This document shows positions 29,462 to 39,966 of a DNA stretch of 64,000 nt, one piece after another; the first letter of the stretch is position 1; each line of letters opens with the position of its first letter. The notes under the pieces were generated by a model that saw nothing but the letters and a program-made list of their open reading frames with translations, was not told the origin of the DNA and did not search any database. Both the position numbers and the translations under genes were made by a program. This DNA is from Clostridia bacterium (GTDB lineage Bacteria; Bacillota; Limnochordia; DTU080; RSA5): positions 1 through 64,000 of the forward strand of contig PKEX01000009.1 in assembly GCA_002919235.1 (NCBI GenBank). Reading direction: 5' to 3'.

Positions 29462-30193
29462 TCAAGTCCACTTTGGCTCCGGCGGCGCCGTCACCACCAG
29501 GGCCAGGCCTGCTTCGAGCCGGAGCTCGGCCGGGCGGCCCACAAACTCGTTGCTCACGGTGAGGGTGTCGCCGGCCACCAGATCGTACCCATCCAGCTCC
29601 CAGCGGAGCCCCTTGAGCGAGAGCCCCCGGCAGCGGCCCAGGGGCATCACGGAGAGCAGGTAGCCCGCCGGCGCCTCAAGCCTCAGCGAGACCGGCCGCC
29701 CATCCGCCGCGGCGAGCTCCGGGAAATCCCGCCCCGCCAGCAGGTACACGGCCTGCCTCCCGTCGGTGACGACGCCGCAGCCGCCGGCCCGGGCGATGGC
29801 AGCCAGCAGCTGCGCGTTGGCCAGCGAGTGGTCAAAGCGGGTGCCGAGCCCACCGGCGATGACCACGCGCCGGGCTCCCTGCTCCAGCGCCCAGTCCACC
29901 GCGATGGCTGAGTCGGTCTGCTCCTTGGCCGTGGGAAAGGTGAGCGTGGGCACGCCTTTGAGGGCCTCGCGGGTGCCGGGATCGATGGAGTCCATGTCTC
30001 CCACCAGCCGAGCCGGGGTGAGCCCCAGCGCCGCGGCGTGCCGGCCGCCGCCGTCCGCCGCGATGACCAGATCCCACGGCCCTTCCACCAGATGCGCCTG
30101 TTCTCCTTGGGGGTCGAACTCGCCGCCGGCGAGGATCAACGCGCTGCGCGGCGGGCTGCCGGCCGCGCCCTGTGGGCCCCCTTGCCGCAACAC
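29462..30193 (-). CDS. thiN: Thiamine diphosphokinase
   Basis: 243 aa; DLVIAADGGGRHAAALGLTPARLVGDMDSID, KEQTDSAIAVDWAL, GGLGTRFDHSLAN. Confidence 0.88.
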   Translation of the reverse strand: MLRQGGPQGAAGSPPRSALILAGGEFDPQGEQAHLVEGPWDLVIAADGGGRHAAALGLTPARLVGDMDSIDPGTREALKGVPTLTFPTAKEQTDSAIAVDWALEQGARRVVIAGGLGTRFDHSLANAQLLAAIARAGGCGVVTDGRQAVYLLAGRDFPELAAADGRPVSLRLEAPAGYLLSVMPLGRCRGLSLKGLRWELDGYDLVAGDTLTVSNEFVGRPAELRLEAGLALVVTAPPEPKWT

Positions 30194-30393
30194 CGCTGCT
30201 CACCTGCCCGTTCTTGGCCGCTTCATCAAGACACAGTTTCAAGAAGGAACCACGCCGCCCTTCTCCAAGAATTGCCATGCCGGGAGGTTCTCGCCCGAAC
30301 GGCCGGTCTTGCAGCCGGTGGCCCGGCAGCTCCCGCGCCTCGGCGGGGGGACCCGGCAGCGGGACGGGACCAAGAGAGGAAGGAGGGCGCCGC

Positions 30394-31629
30394 GTGACTT
30401 CCGCCGGCGATCAGTCTCGCATTGAAGTTCTCGACGTCATCCGCGGCCTTGCCGTCTTCGGGATCTTGCTGATGAACATGCGCTTTTACAGCACGCCGCT
30501 CCAGGCCATCCAGTGGCAGGTGGAGCTTTGGCCCGGCTTTTGGGATCGCCTGACCACCCTGCTTCTGCGTGTCGCGGTGGAGGGGAAGTTCCTCTCCCTC
30601 TTTGCGCTCCTTTTCGGCTACAGCATGGTGATCTTGTGGGAGCGCACCGTCGAGCGGGGCGGCCGTTTCTGGACCCTCTGGCTGCGGCGCATGGCGTCGC
30701 TGCTGATCCTGGGCCTCATCCACGGCCTATTGATCTGGTACGGCGACATCCTGTTCCACTACGCCCTTCTCGGCGTTTTCCTCCTGCTCTTCCACAGGCG
30801 GCAGCCCCGCACGCTCCTGGTCTGGGCGGTCCTGTTTTTTGTCCTCATCCCGTTCCTTTTGGTCTTTCCGCTGGTCGTGCCGCCCGACGTCTCCGAAGAG
30901 CTGGTCCAGGAGTTCGACGCCGGCCCCGCTCCCGAGGAGCTGGAGCAGGCCATCGCCGCGGAGACCGCGGTGTACCAAAGCCGAGACATCGGGGCCATCC
31001 AGCGCCAGCGGGAAAGGGATTGGATCCTCTCGATCTCCAACGGCTTGGCCTACTACCCGACCCTCTTCGGGCTCTTTCTCGTAGGCGCGAGCTTCGCCAA
31101 GCTGCGGGTGCTGCACCACGCCGCGGAGCACCACGAGCTCTTGGCGCGCCTTGCCGCCGTCACCGGGATCTTGGGCTTCGGCTCCATCCTGGCCGGCTTC
31201 GCCCTGATCCACTGGCATTTCACCCCGGGAAGCTGGCAGGCGCTCGTGGTCGAAAGCCTGCAGGTGCTGGTGGGCGCGCCTTTGGTCGCCCTCTGCTACT
31301 TTGCGCTCCTCGCGCGGGTTTTTCAGACGCCCCGGGGGGAAAGGATCCTGCGGCCCTTGGCCGCCGTGGGGCGCCTTTCGCTCACCAACTACATCGGCCA
31401 GTCCGTCATCTGCACGCTCATCTTTTACGGCTACGGCCTCGGGCTGTTCGGCAAAGTGGGGCCCTTCGCCGCGTCGTGGCTGGCGGTGGCCATCTTCGCC
31501 TTCCAGATCCTGTGGAGCCGGTGGTGGCTGGAGCAGTACCGGATCGGGCCGCTGGAGTGGCTGTGGCGGATCCCGACGTACCTCTCCGTGCCGCCGCTCA
31601 AGCGGGCGGAGCAGGCGGCGGAGAAGTAG
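30394..31629 (+). CDS. DUF418 domain membrane protein
   Basis: 411 aa from GTG at 30394 (SD GGAGGG); RIEVLDVIRGLAVFGILLMNMRFY N-terminus, GRLSLTNYIGQSVICTLIFYGYGLGLFG C-terminal DUF418 signature. Confidence 0.9.
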   Translation: MTSAGDQSRIEVLDVIRGLAVFGILLMNMRFYSTPLQAIQWQVELWPGFWDRLTTLLLRVAVEGKFLSLFALLFGYSMVILWERTVERGGRFWTLWLRRMASLLILGLIHGLLIWYGDILFHYALLGVFLLLFHRRQPRTLLVWAVLFFVLIPFLLVFPLVVPPDVSEELVQEFDAGPAPEELEQAIAAETAVYQSRDIGAIQRQRERDWILSISNGLAYYPTLFGLFLVGASFAKLRVLHHAAEHHELLARLAAVTGILGFGSILAGFALIHWHFTPGSWQALVVESLQVLVGAPLVALCYFALLARVFQTPRGERILRPLAAVGRLSLTNYIGQSVICTLIFYGYGLGLFGKVGPFAASWLAVAIFAFQILWSRWWLEQYRIGPLEWLWRIPTYLSVPPLKRAEQAAEK

Positions 31630-31642
31630 GCGCGCCCCGGCT

Positions 31643-32233
31643 TCACCCGAGCCGCCCCTGCTGCCATCCCTCCAGCTCCAGCAGAAACCGCTTGGCTTCG
31701 AGTCCGCCCGCGGCGGTAAAGCCGTGCAGGCTGCCGTCGGCCGCCACCACCCGGTGGCAGGGGATGACGATGCCCACCGGGTTTTGCGCCAGCGCCCGGC
31801 CGACGGCCCGGGCGGCCCCGGGCTTTCCCACCGCCGCCGCCACCTGCCCGTAGCTCCACGCGCGCCCGTATGGAATGGAGCGGACAGCTTCCAGCACGCG
31901 CCGCTGGAAGGGCGGGAGGCCGCTGAGGTCCACCTCCAGGCGAAACCTCCGGCGCGCTCCCGTGAAGTACTGGTCAAGCTGCCGGAGGATGGGGGCCACC
32001 GCCCCCGGATCGAACGCCGGCGCTGCCGGACCGTTCCGCGCGGACCGGTCCAGCTCCGCCAGGAACTCCTCCTCACGGACGCCGTAGGTGAGGCGCACCA
32101 GGGCGCCCCCGGGGCCGGCGGCGACGTAGAGCCGGCCCAGAGGCGAGTCCATCGCTCCCCAAAGGAGCGGCCGCGGACTCGAACAAGGCGCTTGACGCAC
32201 GGTTTCACCCCCGGCCTGGACAGGCATTGACAC
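31643..32233 (-). CDS. ogt: Methylated-DNA--[protein]-cysteine S-methyltransferase
   Basis: 196 aa; PFQRRVLEAVRSIPYGRAWSYGQVAAAVGKPGAARAVGRALAQNPVGIVIPCHRVVAADG. Confidence 0.95.
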   Translation of the reverse strand: MSMPVQAGGETVRQAPCSSPRPLLWGAMDSPLGRLYVAAGPGGALVRLTYGVREEEFLAELDRSARNGPAAPAFDPGAVAPILRQLDQYFTGARRRFRLEVDLSGLPPFQRRVLEAVRSIPYGRAWSYGQVAAAVGKPGAARAVGRALAQNPVGIVIPCHRVVAADGSLHGFTAAGGLEAKRFLLELEGWQQGRLG

Positions 32234-32321
32234 TGGCCTGGTCGAAAGAGGATAATCGCGGTTGCGCCGGGTTTTTGGCCCGGGGCCCCGCGACGGAAAC
32301 CGCCACGACGAGGTAGGACTG

Positions 32322-33842
32322 ATGCCGATGAACCAACCGCGCGACGGCGAACGGCGCCACCTTCAGCCCTTCACCATGGTGATCTTCGGGGCCAGCGGCG
32401 ACCTGACCGAGCGCAAGCTGATGCCCGCGCTGTACCACTTGTCCGCCTTGGGCCATCTTCCTGTGGACTTCGCGGTGATCGGCGTCGCCCGGCGCGACTG
32501 GACCGACGACTACTTGAGGGAGAAGATGCGGCAGGCCATCGAGCAGGCGGCGGGCCCGGACGGCATCGACGAGAAGGTCTGGGCCGACTTCGCCCGGCGC
32601 CTCTATTACCTCCGGGGCGATGCCACCGACGAGTCCACATTTGCCCGCCTGGAAGAAGCCATCGCGCGGATTTCCGCCGGGTTCCCGGGGGAGATCGGGA
32701 AAAACCGCCTCTACTACCTGGCGACGCTGCCCAGCCTCTACCCCAAGCTGATCCAAGGCCTGGGGCGCCTCGAGCGCGCCCGCAGCAACAAGGGCTGGGG
32801 CCGCATCATCGTGGAAAAGCCGTTCGGCAGCGACCTGGAGTCAGCCATCGAACTCAACCGGCTGCTGGCCCGCTACTTCGACGAGAGCCAGGTGTTTCGC
32901 ATCGACCACTACCTGGGCAAGGAGACGGTGCAAAACATCCTGGTCTTCCGCTTCGCCAACGGCATCTTCGAGCCCATCTGGAACCGCAACTACATCGACA
33001 ACGTCCAGATCACCGTGAGCGAGACCGTGGGCGTCGGCCACCGGGGCGCCTACTACGAAGAGGCCGGAGCTTTGCGGGACATGGTGCAAAACCACCTGCT
33101 CCAGCTCCTGGCGCTGGTCGCCATGGAGCCGCCTCACTCGTTCAACGCCGACGCGGTGCGCAACGAAAAAGTGAAGGTGCTGGCCTCCATCCCCGTCCCC
33201 GACGTGACCACGGTGGCACACACCACCGTCCGCGGCCAGTACACCGCGGGCGTCGTCGACGGAAAGCCCGTGCCGGGCTACCTGGAGGAGCCCAACGTCT
33301 CGCCCGATTCCAAGACCGAGACCTACGTCGCCCTGCGCCTCGGCATCGACAACTGGCGCTGGGCCGGCGTGCCGTTCTACATCCAGACCGGAAAGCGGCT
33401 GGCCTCCCGCAGCTCCCGCATCACCATCTACTTCAAGCGGGCGCCGCACCTGTTGTTCCAGCCCTTCTCCGTGCCCGACCTGCAGCCCAACAGCCTGATC
33501 CTGGACATCCAGCCCGAACAGGGAGTCACTCTCTCCATCGGCGCCAAGGTGCCGGGGCCCCAGGTGCGCATCCGCAACGTGGACATGGAGTTCGTCTACG
33601 AGCGCTCGTTTACCGAGCGCTCGCCGGAAGCCTATGAGTACCTGCTCCTCGAGGCCATCGCCGGCGACACCACCATGTTTACCCGGGACGACGAGATCGA
33701 AGCCGCCTGGCGGCTGGTGACGGCCATCCGCCGCGCCTGGGACGAAGCCGGCGTGCCGCTTCACCCGTACCCGGCGGGCTCGACGGGCCCCGAAGCCAAG
33801 CACGCCCTGCTCAGCGAAGGCCAGGCCTGGTGCGGGGGCTGA
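32322..33842 (+). CDS. zwf: Glucose-6-phosphate 1-dehydrogenase
   Basis: 506 aa from ATG at 32322; IFGASGDLTERKLMPALY, RIDHYLGKETVQNILVFRFANGIFEPIWNRNYIDNVQIT. Confidence 0.97.
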   Translation: MPMNQPRDGERRHLQPFTMVIFGASGDLTERKLMPALYHLSALGHLPVDFAVIGVARRDWTDDYLREKMRQAIEQAAGPDGIDEKVWADFARRLYYLRGDATDESTFARLEEAIARISAGFPGEIGKNRLYYLATLPSLYPKLIQGLGRLERARSNKGWGRIIVEKPFGSDLESAIELNRLLARYFDESQVFRIDHYLGKETVQNILVFRFANGIFEPIWNRNYIDNVQITVSETVGVGHRGAYYEEAGALRDMVQNHLLQLLALVAMEPPHSFNADAVRNEKVKVLASIPVPDVTTVAHTTVRGQYTAGVVDGKPVPGYLEEPNVSPDSKTETYVALRLGIDNWRWAGVPFYIQTGKRLASRSSRITIYFKRAPHLLFQPFSVPDLQPNSLILDIQPEQGVTLSIGAKVPGPQVRIRNVDMEFVYERSFTERSPEAYEYLLLEAIAGDTTMFTRDDEIEAAWRLVTAIRRAWDEAGVPLHPYPAGSTGPEAKHALLSEGQAWCGG

Positions 33843-33860
33843 CGGGCCGCCCGGCCTGCC

Positions 33861-34184
33861 TCAGCCGGAAAGCCGGACGGCGGTGCCGCTGGCCGAGACC
33901 ATGAGCATGCTCCCGGACGCGCCCACCACCTCGTAGTCGATGTCGACGCCCACCACGGCGTTGGCCCCGAGCGCCCGCGCCTTTTGCACCATCTCGTCGA
34001 GGGCGATGGTGCGCGCCCGGTCCAGTTCCCTCTCGTAGGCGGCGGAGCGCCCGCCGACGATGTCCCGCAGCCCTGCGAACACATCGCGAATGATGTTGGC
34101 GCCCAGGATCGCTTCCCCGGCCACCACGCCGAGGTACTGCTCGATTCTCCTGCCTTCCACGTTCGGGGTGGTGGTGATCAGCAT
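33861..34184 (-). CDS. YbjQ/DUF74 family protein
   Basis: 107 aa; [58 protein letters not shown]. Confidence 0.92.
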   Translation of the reverse strand: MLITTTPNVEGRRIEQYLGVVAGEAILGANIIRDVFAGLRDIVGGRSAAYERELDRARTIALDEMVQKARALGANAVVGVDIDYEVVGASGSMLMVSASGTAVRLSG

Positions 34185-34450
34185 CGCCTTCTCCCTCTCC
34201 TTCGCCTCGGAATCCACGCCAGCGAGATTCCGCCGGCGCGGCCTTGCGGGCTCACCACCCCTTCCGCGGTGGCGAGCGCAAATCCTTTCCCCAGGCCGGC
34301 CGCCCCTGCGGGATCCGCTCCCCGAAAAGGGTGCACGGCCCGGCGTCGTTGATGCCGCCGCTCCCGGGTGTTAAGCTGTAAGCGGAAGCAGGGGCTTCCT
34401 CAAGCGCCAAAGGCTGGAACGATACGCACTCAGACGGGAGGGACTGCGCC

Positions 34451-35905
34451 ATGCTGCCGGTGGGACGGTTTAGCAAGACGGACGCCTGGATCGCGGGGAC
34501 GTGGACCGACCCGGGCGCGCGCTTTCGGGTGATCAATCCCGCGACCGGAGAGACCATCGCCGAGGTGGCGGACTGCGGGCCCGAAGAGGCGCGCCGGGCA
34601 GTGGAAGCGGCCGAGACGGCCTTCCGGGCGTGGAGCGGGACCAGCGTCTACGAGCGCAGCGCCGTGCTTTGGCGGCTGCGGGACCTCATGCTGGAGCACC
34701 GGGAGGATCTGGCCCGGCTGATGTCCCTCGAGATGGGCAAGCCCATCAAAGAATCCCGGGGCGAAGTGGTGTACGCCGCCGGGTTCGTCGAGTGGTACGC
34801 CGAGGAGGCCAAGCGGATCTTCGGCGAGATCATCCCCGCCTCCACCTTGGAGAAGCGCATCCTGATCCAGGCCGCGCCGGTGGGACCGGTCTACGGCATC
34901 ACCCCGTGGAACTTCCCCGCGGCCATGGTGACCCGCAAGCTCGCGCCGGCGCTGGCGGCCGGCTGCAGCTTCATCCTAAAGCCCGCCGAGCAGTCGCCGC
35001 TGACGGCGCTGGCCCTGGCCGAGCTGCTCCACGAAGCAGGCCTGCCGCCCGGCGTGTTCCAGGTGATCACCACCCACGACCCGGCCGGCGTGAGCCAGGT
35101 GATCCTGGACGATCCCCGCATCCGCAAGCTCACCTTCACCGGCTCCACCGAAGTGGGCTCCAAGCTGTACGCCCAGGCGGCGGCCACCGTGAAGCGGGTC
35201 TCGCTGGAGCTGGGCGGCCACGCCCCCTTCCTGGTCTTTGAAGACGCGGACCTGGACAAGGCGGTCAAAGAAGCCGTGACGTGCGCGTTCCGCAACACCG
35301 GGCAGACCTGCGTCTGCGCCAACCGCATCTACGTGCACGAAGCCGTGGCCGGCCGCTTCCTGGAGGCGTTCGTCGAGGCGGTGCGCGGCCTAAAAGTGGG
35401 CGATCCCCTGGACGAGAGCACCGACATCGGTCCCCTCGTCGACCAGCAGGGTTTCGACAAGGTGAAAGCCCACGTGGACGACGCCCTCCGGCGCGGGGCC
35501 AAGGCGCTCCTGGGAGGAACGCCCCTTGCGCCGGGCGGGCGCGCCGGCGGGTACTACTTCGCGCCGACGGTGCTGGCAGGCGTGGACGCCGCCATGCGGG
35601 TCGCGCGCGAGGAGACCTTCGGGCCGGTGGCCCCGGTCCTCACCTTCGCCAGCGAAGAGGAGGCGGTGCGCCTGGCCAACGACACCCCCTACGGCCTTGC
35701 GGCCTACGTCTTCACCAAGGACGTGAGCCGGGTGTTCCGGGTCACGGAGGCGCTGGAGTACGGCATCGTGGGCGTGAACGACGGCGTGCCGGCCACGCCC
35801 CAGGCGCCCTTCGGCGGCGTAAAGCTGTCGGGCGTGGGCCGCGAGGGAGGGACCTATGGGATCGAAGAGTATATTGAGCGCAAGTTCGTCTCCATCAAAC
35901 TCTGA
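34451..35905 (+). CDS. gabD: NAD(P)-dependent succinate-semialdehyde dehydrogenase (aldehyde dehydrogenase family)
   Basis: 484 aa; ITPWNFPAAMVTRKLAPALAAGC, VSLELGGHAPFLVFEDADLD, NTGQTCVCANRIYV. Confidence 0.9.
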   Translation: MLPVGRFSKTDAWIAGTWTDPGARFRVINPATGETIAEVADCGPEEARRAVEAAETAFRAWSGTSVYERSAVLWRLRDLMLEHREDLARLMSLEMGKPIKESRGEVVYAAGFVEWYAEEAKRIFGEIIPASTLEKRILIQAAPVGPVYGITPWNFPAAMVTRKLAPALAAGCSFILKPAEQSPLTALALAELLHEAGLPPGVFQVITTHDPAGVSQVILDDPRIRKLTFTGSTEVGSKLYAQAAATVKRVSLELGGHAPFLVFEDADLDKAVKEAVTCAFRNTGQTCVCANRIYVHEAVAGRFLEAFVEAVRGLKVGDPLDESTDIGPLVDQQGFDKVKAHVDDALRRGAKALLGGTPLAPGGRAGGYYFAPTVLAGVDAAMRVAREETFGPVAPVLTFASEEEAVRLANDTPYGLAAYVFTKDVSRVFRVTEALEYGIVGVNDGVPATPQAPFGGVKLSGVGREGGTYGIEEYIERKFVSIKL

Positions 35906-35938
35906 ACCGGGAATCAGGACAAAGGAGCGCTTCGTGCC

Positions 35939-36379
35939 ATGACCTCTCCGGGATCGCCGCCGGCGGCCGGTTCCCGGCAGGAAGCGGAAGGCCCCTTCCG
36001 CCCGGGCTCCCGCCGGGGCGGCACGCTGGCCCTGCTGGCCGCCATGTGGGACGGCTTTTGCCTTCGCTGCCCGTCGTGCCGCCGGGGCCCGATCTACAAG
36101 TCGCTCCTCGAGATGCACCCGGCGTGCCCCGCCTGCGGCGCGCCTTTCGAGCGGGACAACGAGGGCGACTTCCTCGGGGCGATGGTGACCGCCTACTCGC
36201 TGACGGTGGTCTTCGGCGCCGTCTTGACCGTCCTGCTCTACGTCTTCACGCGGCTTCCCATCGCCACCCAGATGCTGATCGTGGGCGGCGCCAGCCTCAC
36301 GTTTCTCCTGGTCTTTTACCGCAATCTCAAAGGCGTCTGGGTCGCGGTGCTGCTCGCGCTGCTCCGCTGGATGAAATGA
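35939..36379 (+). CDS. DUF983 domain protein
   Basis: 146 aa; zinc-ribbon-like RCPSCRRGPIYKSLLEMHPACPACGAPFERDNEGDFLGAMVTAY plus TM segments. Confidence 0.85.
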   Translation: MTSPGSPPAAGSRQEAEGPFRPGSRRGGTLALLAAMWDGFCLRCPSCRRGPIYKSLLEMHPACPACGAPFERDNEGDFLGAMVTAYSLTVVFGAVLTVLLYVFTRLPIATQMLIVGGASLTFLLVFYRNLKGVWVAVLLALLRWMK

Positions 36380-36410
36380 CGCGCGGCCCGGGACAGGCTA
36401 CCGGAGCCGG

Positions 36411-37124
36411 TCAAACCTCGGGATCCTGGACCAGCGCCGCCAGGCGGCCCGGGTCCCTGATGACGATGCGCTCTCGGCCCGATTCGATGAGCCCCTGGCT
36501 TTCCCACCGGCTCAGCACCCGGCTGACCGTATAGAGCGTGGTACCGGTCAGTTCCCCCAGGTCCTGGCGGGTGAGGCGCAAGATCCGGGGCTCTCCCGGC
36601 CCGGCGGCGCCGTGGGACTGCGCCGCAAGCCGCAGCAAGGCGCGGGCGAGGCGCTGCTCCACCCGCTCGGTCGAGAGCGCCCTCACCCGGTCCTGAAGGC
36701 TTTTCACCATCGCGGCCAGGTGCTGGATGACGTTGAGCGCCACCTTGGGCTCGGCCTGGACCAGCTCCTGCATGGTGGGCCCGTCCCACGAAAGCAGCTC
36801 CGACTCGGATACCGCCTCGGCCGCCGCCGGATAGCGCTCCCGCACGAAGAGCGCGATCCCGCCGAACATCCCTCCCGGCTCGACGAACCTCAGCAGCACC
36901 TGCCGGCCGTCGGGCGTCACCTGCGTCAGCTTCATCCGCCCGGAGACCAGGAGATAGAGGCGGTCCGCGGGATCGTCCTGGTGAAAGCAGATCTCGCCCG
37001 GCGCGAGGCGATGGGCCCTGGCGGCGCGGTATACCCGCTCAAGGCCCTCCGGGTCCAGCCCGCCGAAAAACTCCGACCGGGACAGGAATGCAAGCCTCTC
37101 CTCTTCGCCGGCGCGATCCGCCAT
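36411..37124 (-). CDS. Crp/Fnr family transcriptional regulator
   Basis: 237 aa; cNMP-binding fold and C-terminal HTH RLTRQDLGELTGTTLYTVSRVLSRWESQGLIES. Confidence 0.92.
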   Translation of the reverse strand: MADRAGEEERLAFLSRSEFFGGLDPEGLERVYRAARAHRLAPGEICFHQDDPADRLYLLVSGRMKLTQVTPDGRQVLLRFVEPGGMFGGIALFVRERYPAAAEAVSESELLSWDGPTMQELVQAEPKVALNVIQHLAAMVKSLQDRVRALSTERVEQRLARALLRLAAQSHGAAGPGEPRILRLTRQDLGELTGTTLYTVSRVLSRWESQGLIESGRERIVIRDPGRLAALVQDPEV

Positions 37125-37155
37125 CCCGCAGCCCTCCTCGACCTCTCTCCATTTT

Positions 37156-38424
37156 TCACCCTCTCGCGACCGGGACCTCCCGGGGCCGCAGCAGGTTGCG
37201 CACGAGGTGCGAAAGGACGGGAAGGAGCGGCGCCAGGGACGTATAGGCCGCGAAGGCGCGGGGCCAGGCGCCGGCGGGATCCGCCCACAGCGGGGAGAGC
37301 GAGGCCACCCCGGCCAGCAGCGCCAGCACCGCGGCGCTGAACGCCCGCGGGGAAGGCGCCGCCTCCCGCCCCCAGCGCTGGCAGGCGGCGGTGACTAGGC
37401 CGGCGCTGGCCACTCCTAAAGCCAGGACGTGGAGGTAGAAAACGCGGAGCCCGGCCCGGATCCCCCAGGCGGCCGCGGCGGGAAACGCCGCGGCGGCCAG
37501 CATCACCAGGGTCAAGGCCAAACAAGCGAGGAACGGCGCCCACTCCCAGCGCTTCTCCGCTGCCACCCGCGCGGCGAGAAGCCGCCCGTGCCACGCGGCC
37601 CCGGCCACAAAGCTGAGCGCGCTGGCCCCCAGCAGCGCCGTGACGGGCGGGGAGAACGCGCCGGCATCGGCGCCCACGGCGCCGGCCAGGGAGGCGCCGG
37701 GAAGGCCGGCGAGGAGCAGCCAGAAGGCGGCCCGCCGGCCCCGGCCCGCTGCGGCGGCGTCTCCCATGTCCTCTCGTGTGTCCTCACGCCCGCCCGCCGG
37801 TTCAAACGCCGCCAGCGCCAGCCCCAGCGGGGCGAGAATGAGCCAGCCGTGAGAAAACGCCCCCAGGAACAACTGGACGAAGAGGTCGCCCAGCCGCCCG
37901 TCCCCGGCGCCGCTGAACTGCATGACGGCCCTGCCCCATGCGCCCACCGTCGAAAGCCAAAGGCCCAGGACAGCCGCGTCCAAGAGCCCCAGAGCCGGCG
38001 TGCGGCGGCGGCCCCGGTGCGCCGCGAAGTGAGCGGTTCCCAAAGCGTACCAGGCGAACGTGTTGAGCCCGCTGGTGATGGACGCGAGCGGCAGGCTCCG
38101 CCCCCCGACGGGGACCGGCCCGTACCCGGCCACCAGGAAAAACGGGTACGCGGCGGCGCCCAAGATCAGGGCGGCCCAGCCCGCCGCTCTCAGGGCGCGC
38201 CTTGCCCGGTCCAAGGCCGCGATCATCAAGGCTGCGATGGCCGGCGTCGCCCAGGAGAAGTACATGAGGTGCGAATGCGCGTGGCGCAGGTGGCTCGCGT
38301 CGATGCCCCGGGGCAGGCCGTAAAGAAACCCGAACCGGAGCAGCGCACCGCTCGCGCCCGCGATCACGAAGCAGGCCAAAGCGGCCCGCCAGAGGGCCTG
38401 AGCTCTGTCTTCGCTTCGTTTCAT
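37156..38424 (-). CDS. Polytopic membrane protein with HxxHAHSHLMYFSW motif (heme-copper-oxidase-like, unassigned)
   Basis: 422 aa from ATG at 38424; multiple TM segments, DASHLRHAHSHLMYFSWATPAIAALM. Confidence 0.65.
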   Translation of the reverse strand: MKRSEDRAQALWRAALACFVIAGASGALLRFGFLYGLPRGIDASHLRHAHSHLMYFSWATPAIAALMIAALDRARRALRAAGWAALILGAAAYPFFLVAGYGPVPVGGRSLPLASITSGLNTFAWYALGTAHFAAHRGRRRTPALGLLDAAVLGLWLSTVGAWGRAVMQFSGAGDGRLGDLFVQLFLGAFSHGWLILAPLGLALAAFEPAGGREDTREDMGDAAAAGRGRRAAFWLLLAGLPGASLAGAVGADAGAFSPPVTALLGASALSFVAGAAWHGRLLAARVAAEKRWEWAPFLACLALTLVMLAAAAFPAAAAWGIRAGLRVFYLHVLALGVASAGLVTAACQRWGREAAPSPRAFSAAVLALLAGVASLSPLWADPAGAWPRAFAAYTSLAPLLPVLSHLVRNLLRPREVPVARG

Positions 38425-38792
38425 TAGGCACCGCCTCGCTGGAGAAAACCTGCCCCCGGGCCGCCCTGGCCGCCCGGGTCCCCGCTTTCCAAACCCGCCG
38501 CGGGTCCTGAGCGGGTGCTTCGCGAGGATCTGTTTCTCCATGGTTTGCCCCGGGGGAGCAGCCTCCCTCCTGACCACCATGCCGGCGGCTCCCGCGGCTG
38601 TCTTTGCGCGCGCGCAAACGTCCCTCCTTTCCCCGCAAAGTTGTGACACTTGCCAGGGCCTTTTGAGGCCTTTTGCACCTTCCCAATGGTGTCGTTGCAC
38701 CCTGGGTGGCTAGCTGCGCTTCGCGATACGCTCAAGCTGCGAAGCGCCGCAGCCGCGCGAGCTCCCGGCGCCGCAGGAGGAGGGATGCTTGG

Positions 38793-39896
38793 ATGAAACG
38801 GATGAAACGGCTTCACGGTGTGACGCTGCTGGTCATCGCGGCAGCGGCCATCGCCGCCGGAGTTTGGTTCTTGAACGGCGGTCCCGGGGAGCCTGCGGCC
38901 CAGACCGCGGCCGGAGGCAGCGGCCAGGCCGCCGGCGGAGCGCAGGCCGCAGCTCTGGCCGAGCCCCCGCGGGAAGGCGCGGTCCGTGTCGCCCGGGACG
39001 CCGCCGGCCTGCCGCCGCCGGTGGGAGACCGCCCGCCCCGCACCGTCGTGGTGGAACTCACCGCGGTCGAGCTGGACGGGCAGCTCATGGACGGCATCAC
39101 GTACACCTACTGGACCTTCGACGGCACCGTGCCGGGCCCGATGATCCGGGTGCGGGAAGGGGACACGGTGGAGCTGCGGCTCACCAACGCGCCCGGCAAC
39201 ATCCACCCGCACTCCATCGACCTGCACGCCGTCAACGGCCCACACGGCGGGGGCTCGGCCACGCAGGTGCTGCCGGGCGAGACCAAGGCCTTCCGGTTTA
39301 AGGCGCTCAACCCCGGCCTGTACATCTACCACTGCGCCACGCCCTACGTGCCCGCGCACATCGCCAACGGCATGTACGGCCTGATCCTGGTGGAGCCTGC
39401 GGGCGGCCTGGAACCGGTGGACCGGGAGTACTACATCGTGCAGGGCGAGTTCTACACCGACCTGCGCCCGTACCAGAAGGGGCACGCCCAGTTCCACGCG
39501 GAGGCCATGTGGCAGGAGATCCCCAACTTCGTCGTCTTCAACGGGCAGTTCAACGCCCTCACCGGCGATCACCGGCTGACGGCCCGGGTGGGCGAGCGGG
39601 TGCGCCTTTTCATCGGCAACGCCGGGCCCAACCTGGCCTCGTCGGTCCACGTGATCGGCGAGATCTTCGACGTGGTCCACAAGGAAGCCGCGTCCGAAGC
39701 GGCGACCAACATCCAGACCACCTTGATCCCCGCGGGCGGGGCGGCCTGGGTCGAGTTTACGGTGGACGTGCCCGGCGAGTACACCCTGGTGGACCACGCC
39801 ATCAACCGGGCGCTGGGAAAAGGGGCCGTGGCCACCCTGTACGTCGAGGGTCCCGAGAACCCGGAGATCTTTGAGCCGCTCGACCCCGAACGCTGA
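38793..39896 (+). CDS. nirK: Copper-containing nitrite reductase
   Basis: 367 aa; two cupredoxin domains, IHPHSIDLHAVNGPHGGG, GLYIYHCATPYVPAHIANGMYGLILVEP, HVIGEIFDVVH; SD AGGAGGAGG. Confidence 0.95.
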   Translation: MKRMKRLHGVTLLVIAAAAIAAGVWFLNGGPGEPAAQTAAGGSGQAAGGAQAAALAEPPREGAVRVARDAAGLPPPVGDRPPRTVVVELTAVELDGQLMDGITYTYWTFDGTVPGPMIRVREGDTVELRLTNAPGNIHPHSIDLHAVNGPHGGGSATQVLPGETKAFRFKALNPGLYIYHCATPYVPAHIANGMYGLILVEPAGGLEPVDREYYIVQGEFYTDLRPYQKGHAQFHAEAMWQEIPNFVVFNGQFNALTGDHRLTARVGERVRLFIGNAGPNLASSVHVIGEIFDVVHKEAASEAATNIQTTLIPAGGAAWVEFTVDVPGEYTLVDHAINRALGKGAVATLYVEGPENPEIFEPLDPER

Positions 39897-39966
39897 GCCC
39901 CGGGACCCTGGCCTCCATCCTGAAGCAGCCCGGTGGGGCCTCAGGCGCGGCAGGGGCGGTCCCGTC

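Noticed and set aside
38640-38665. Possible Crp/Fnr site AAGT-N6-ACTT upstream of nirK
   Set aside because: Too imperfect relative to the FNR (TTGAT-N4-ATCAA) or CRP (TGTGA-N6-TCACA) consensus to claim.
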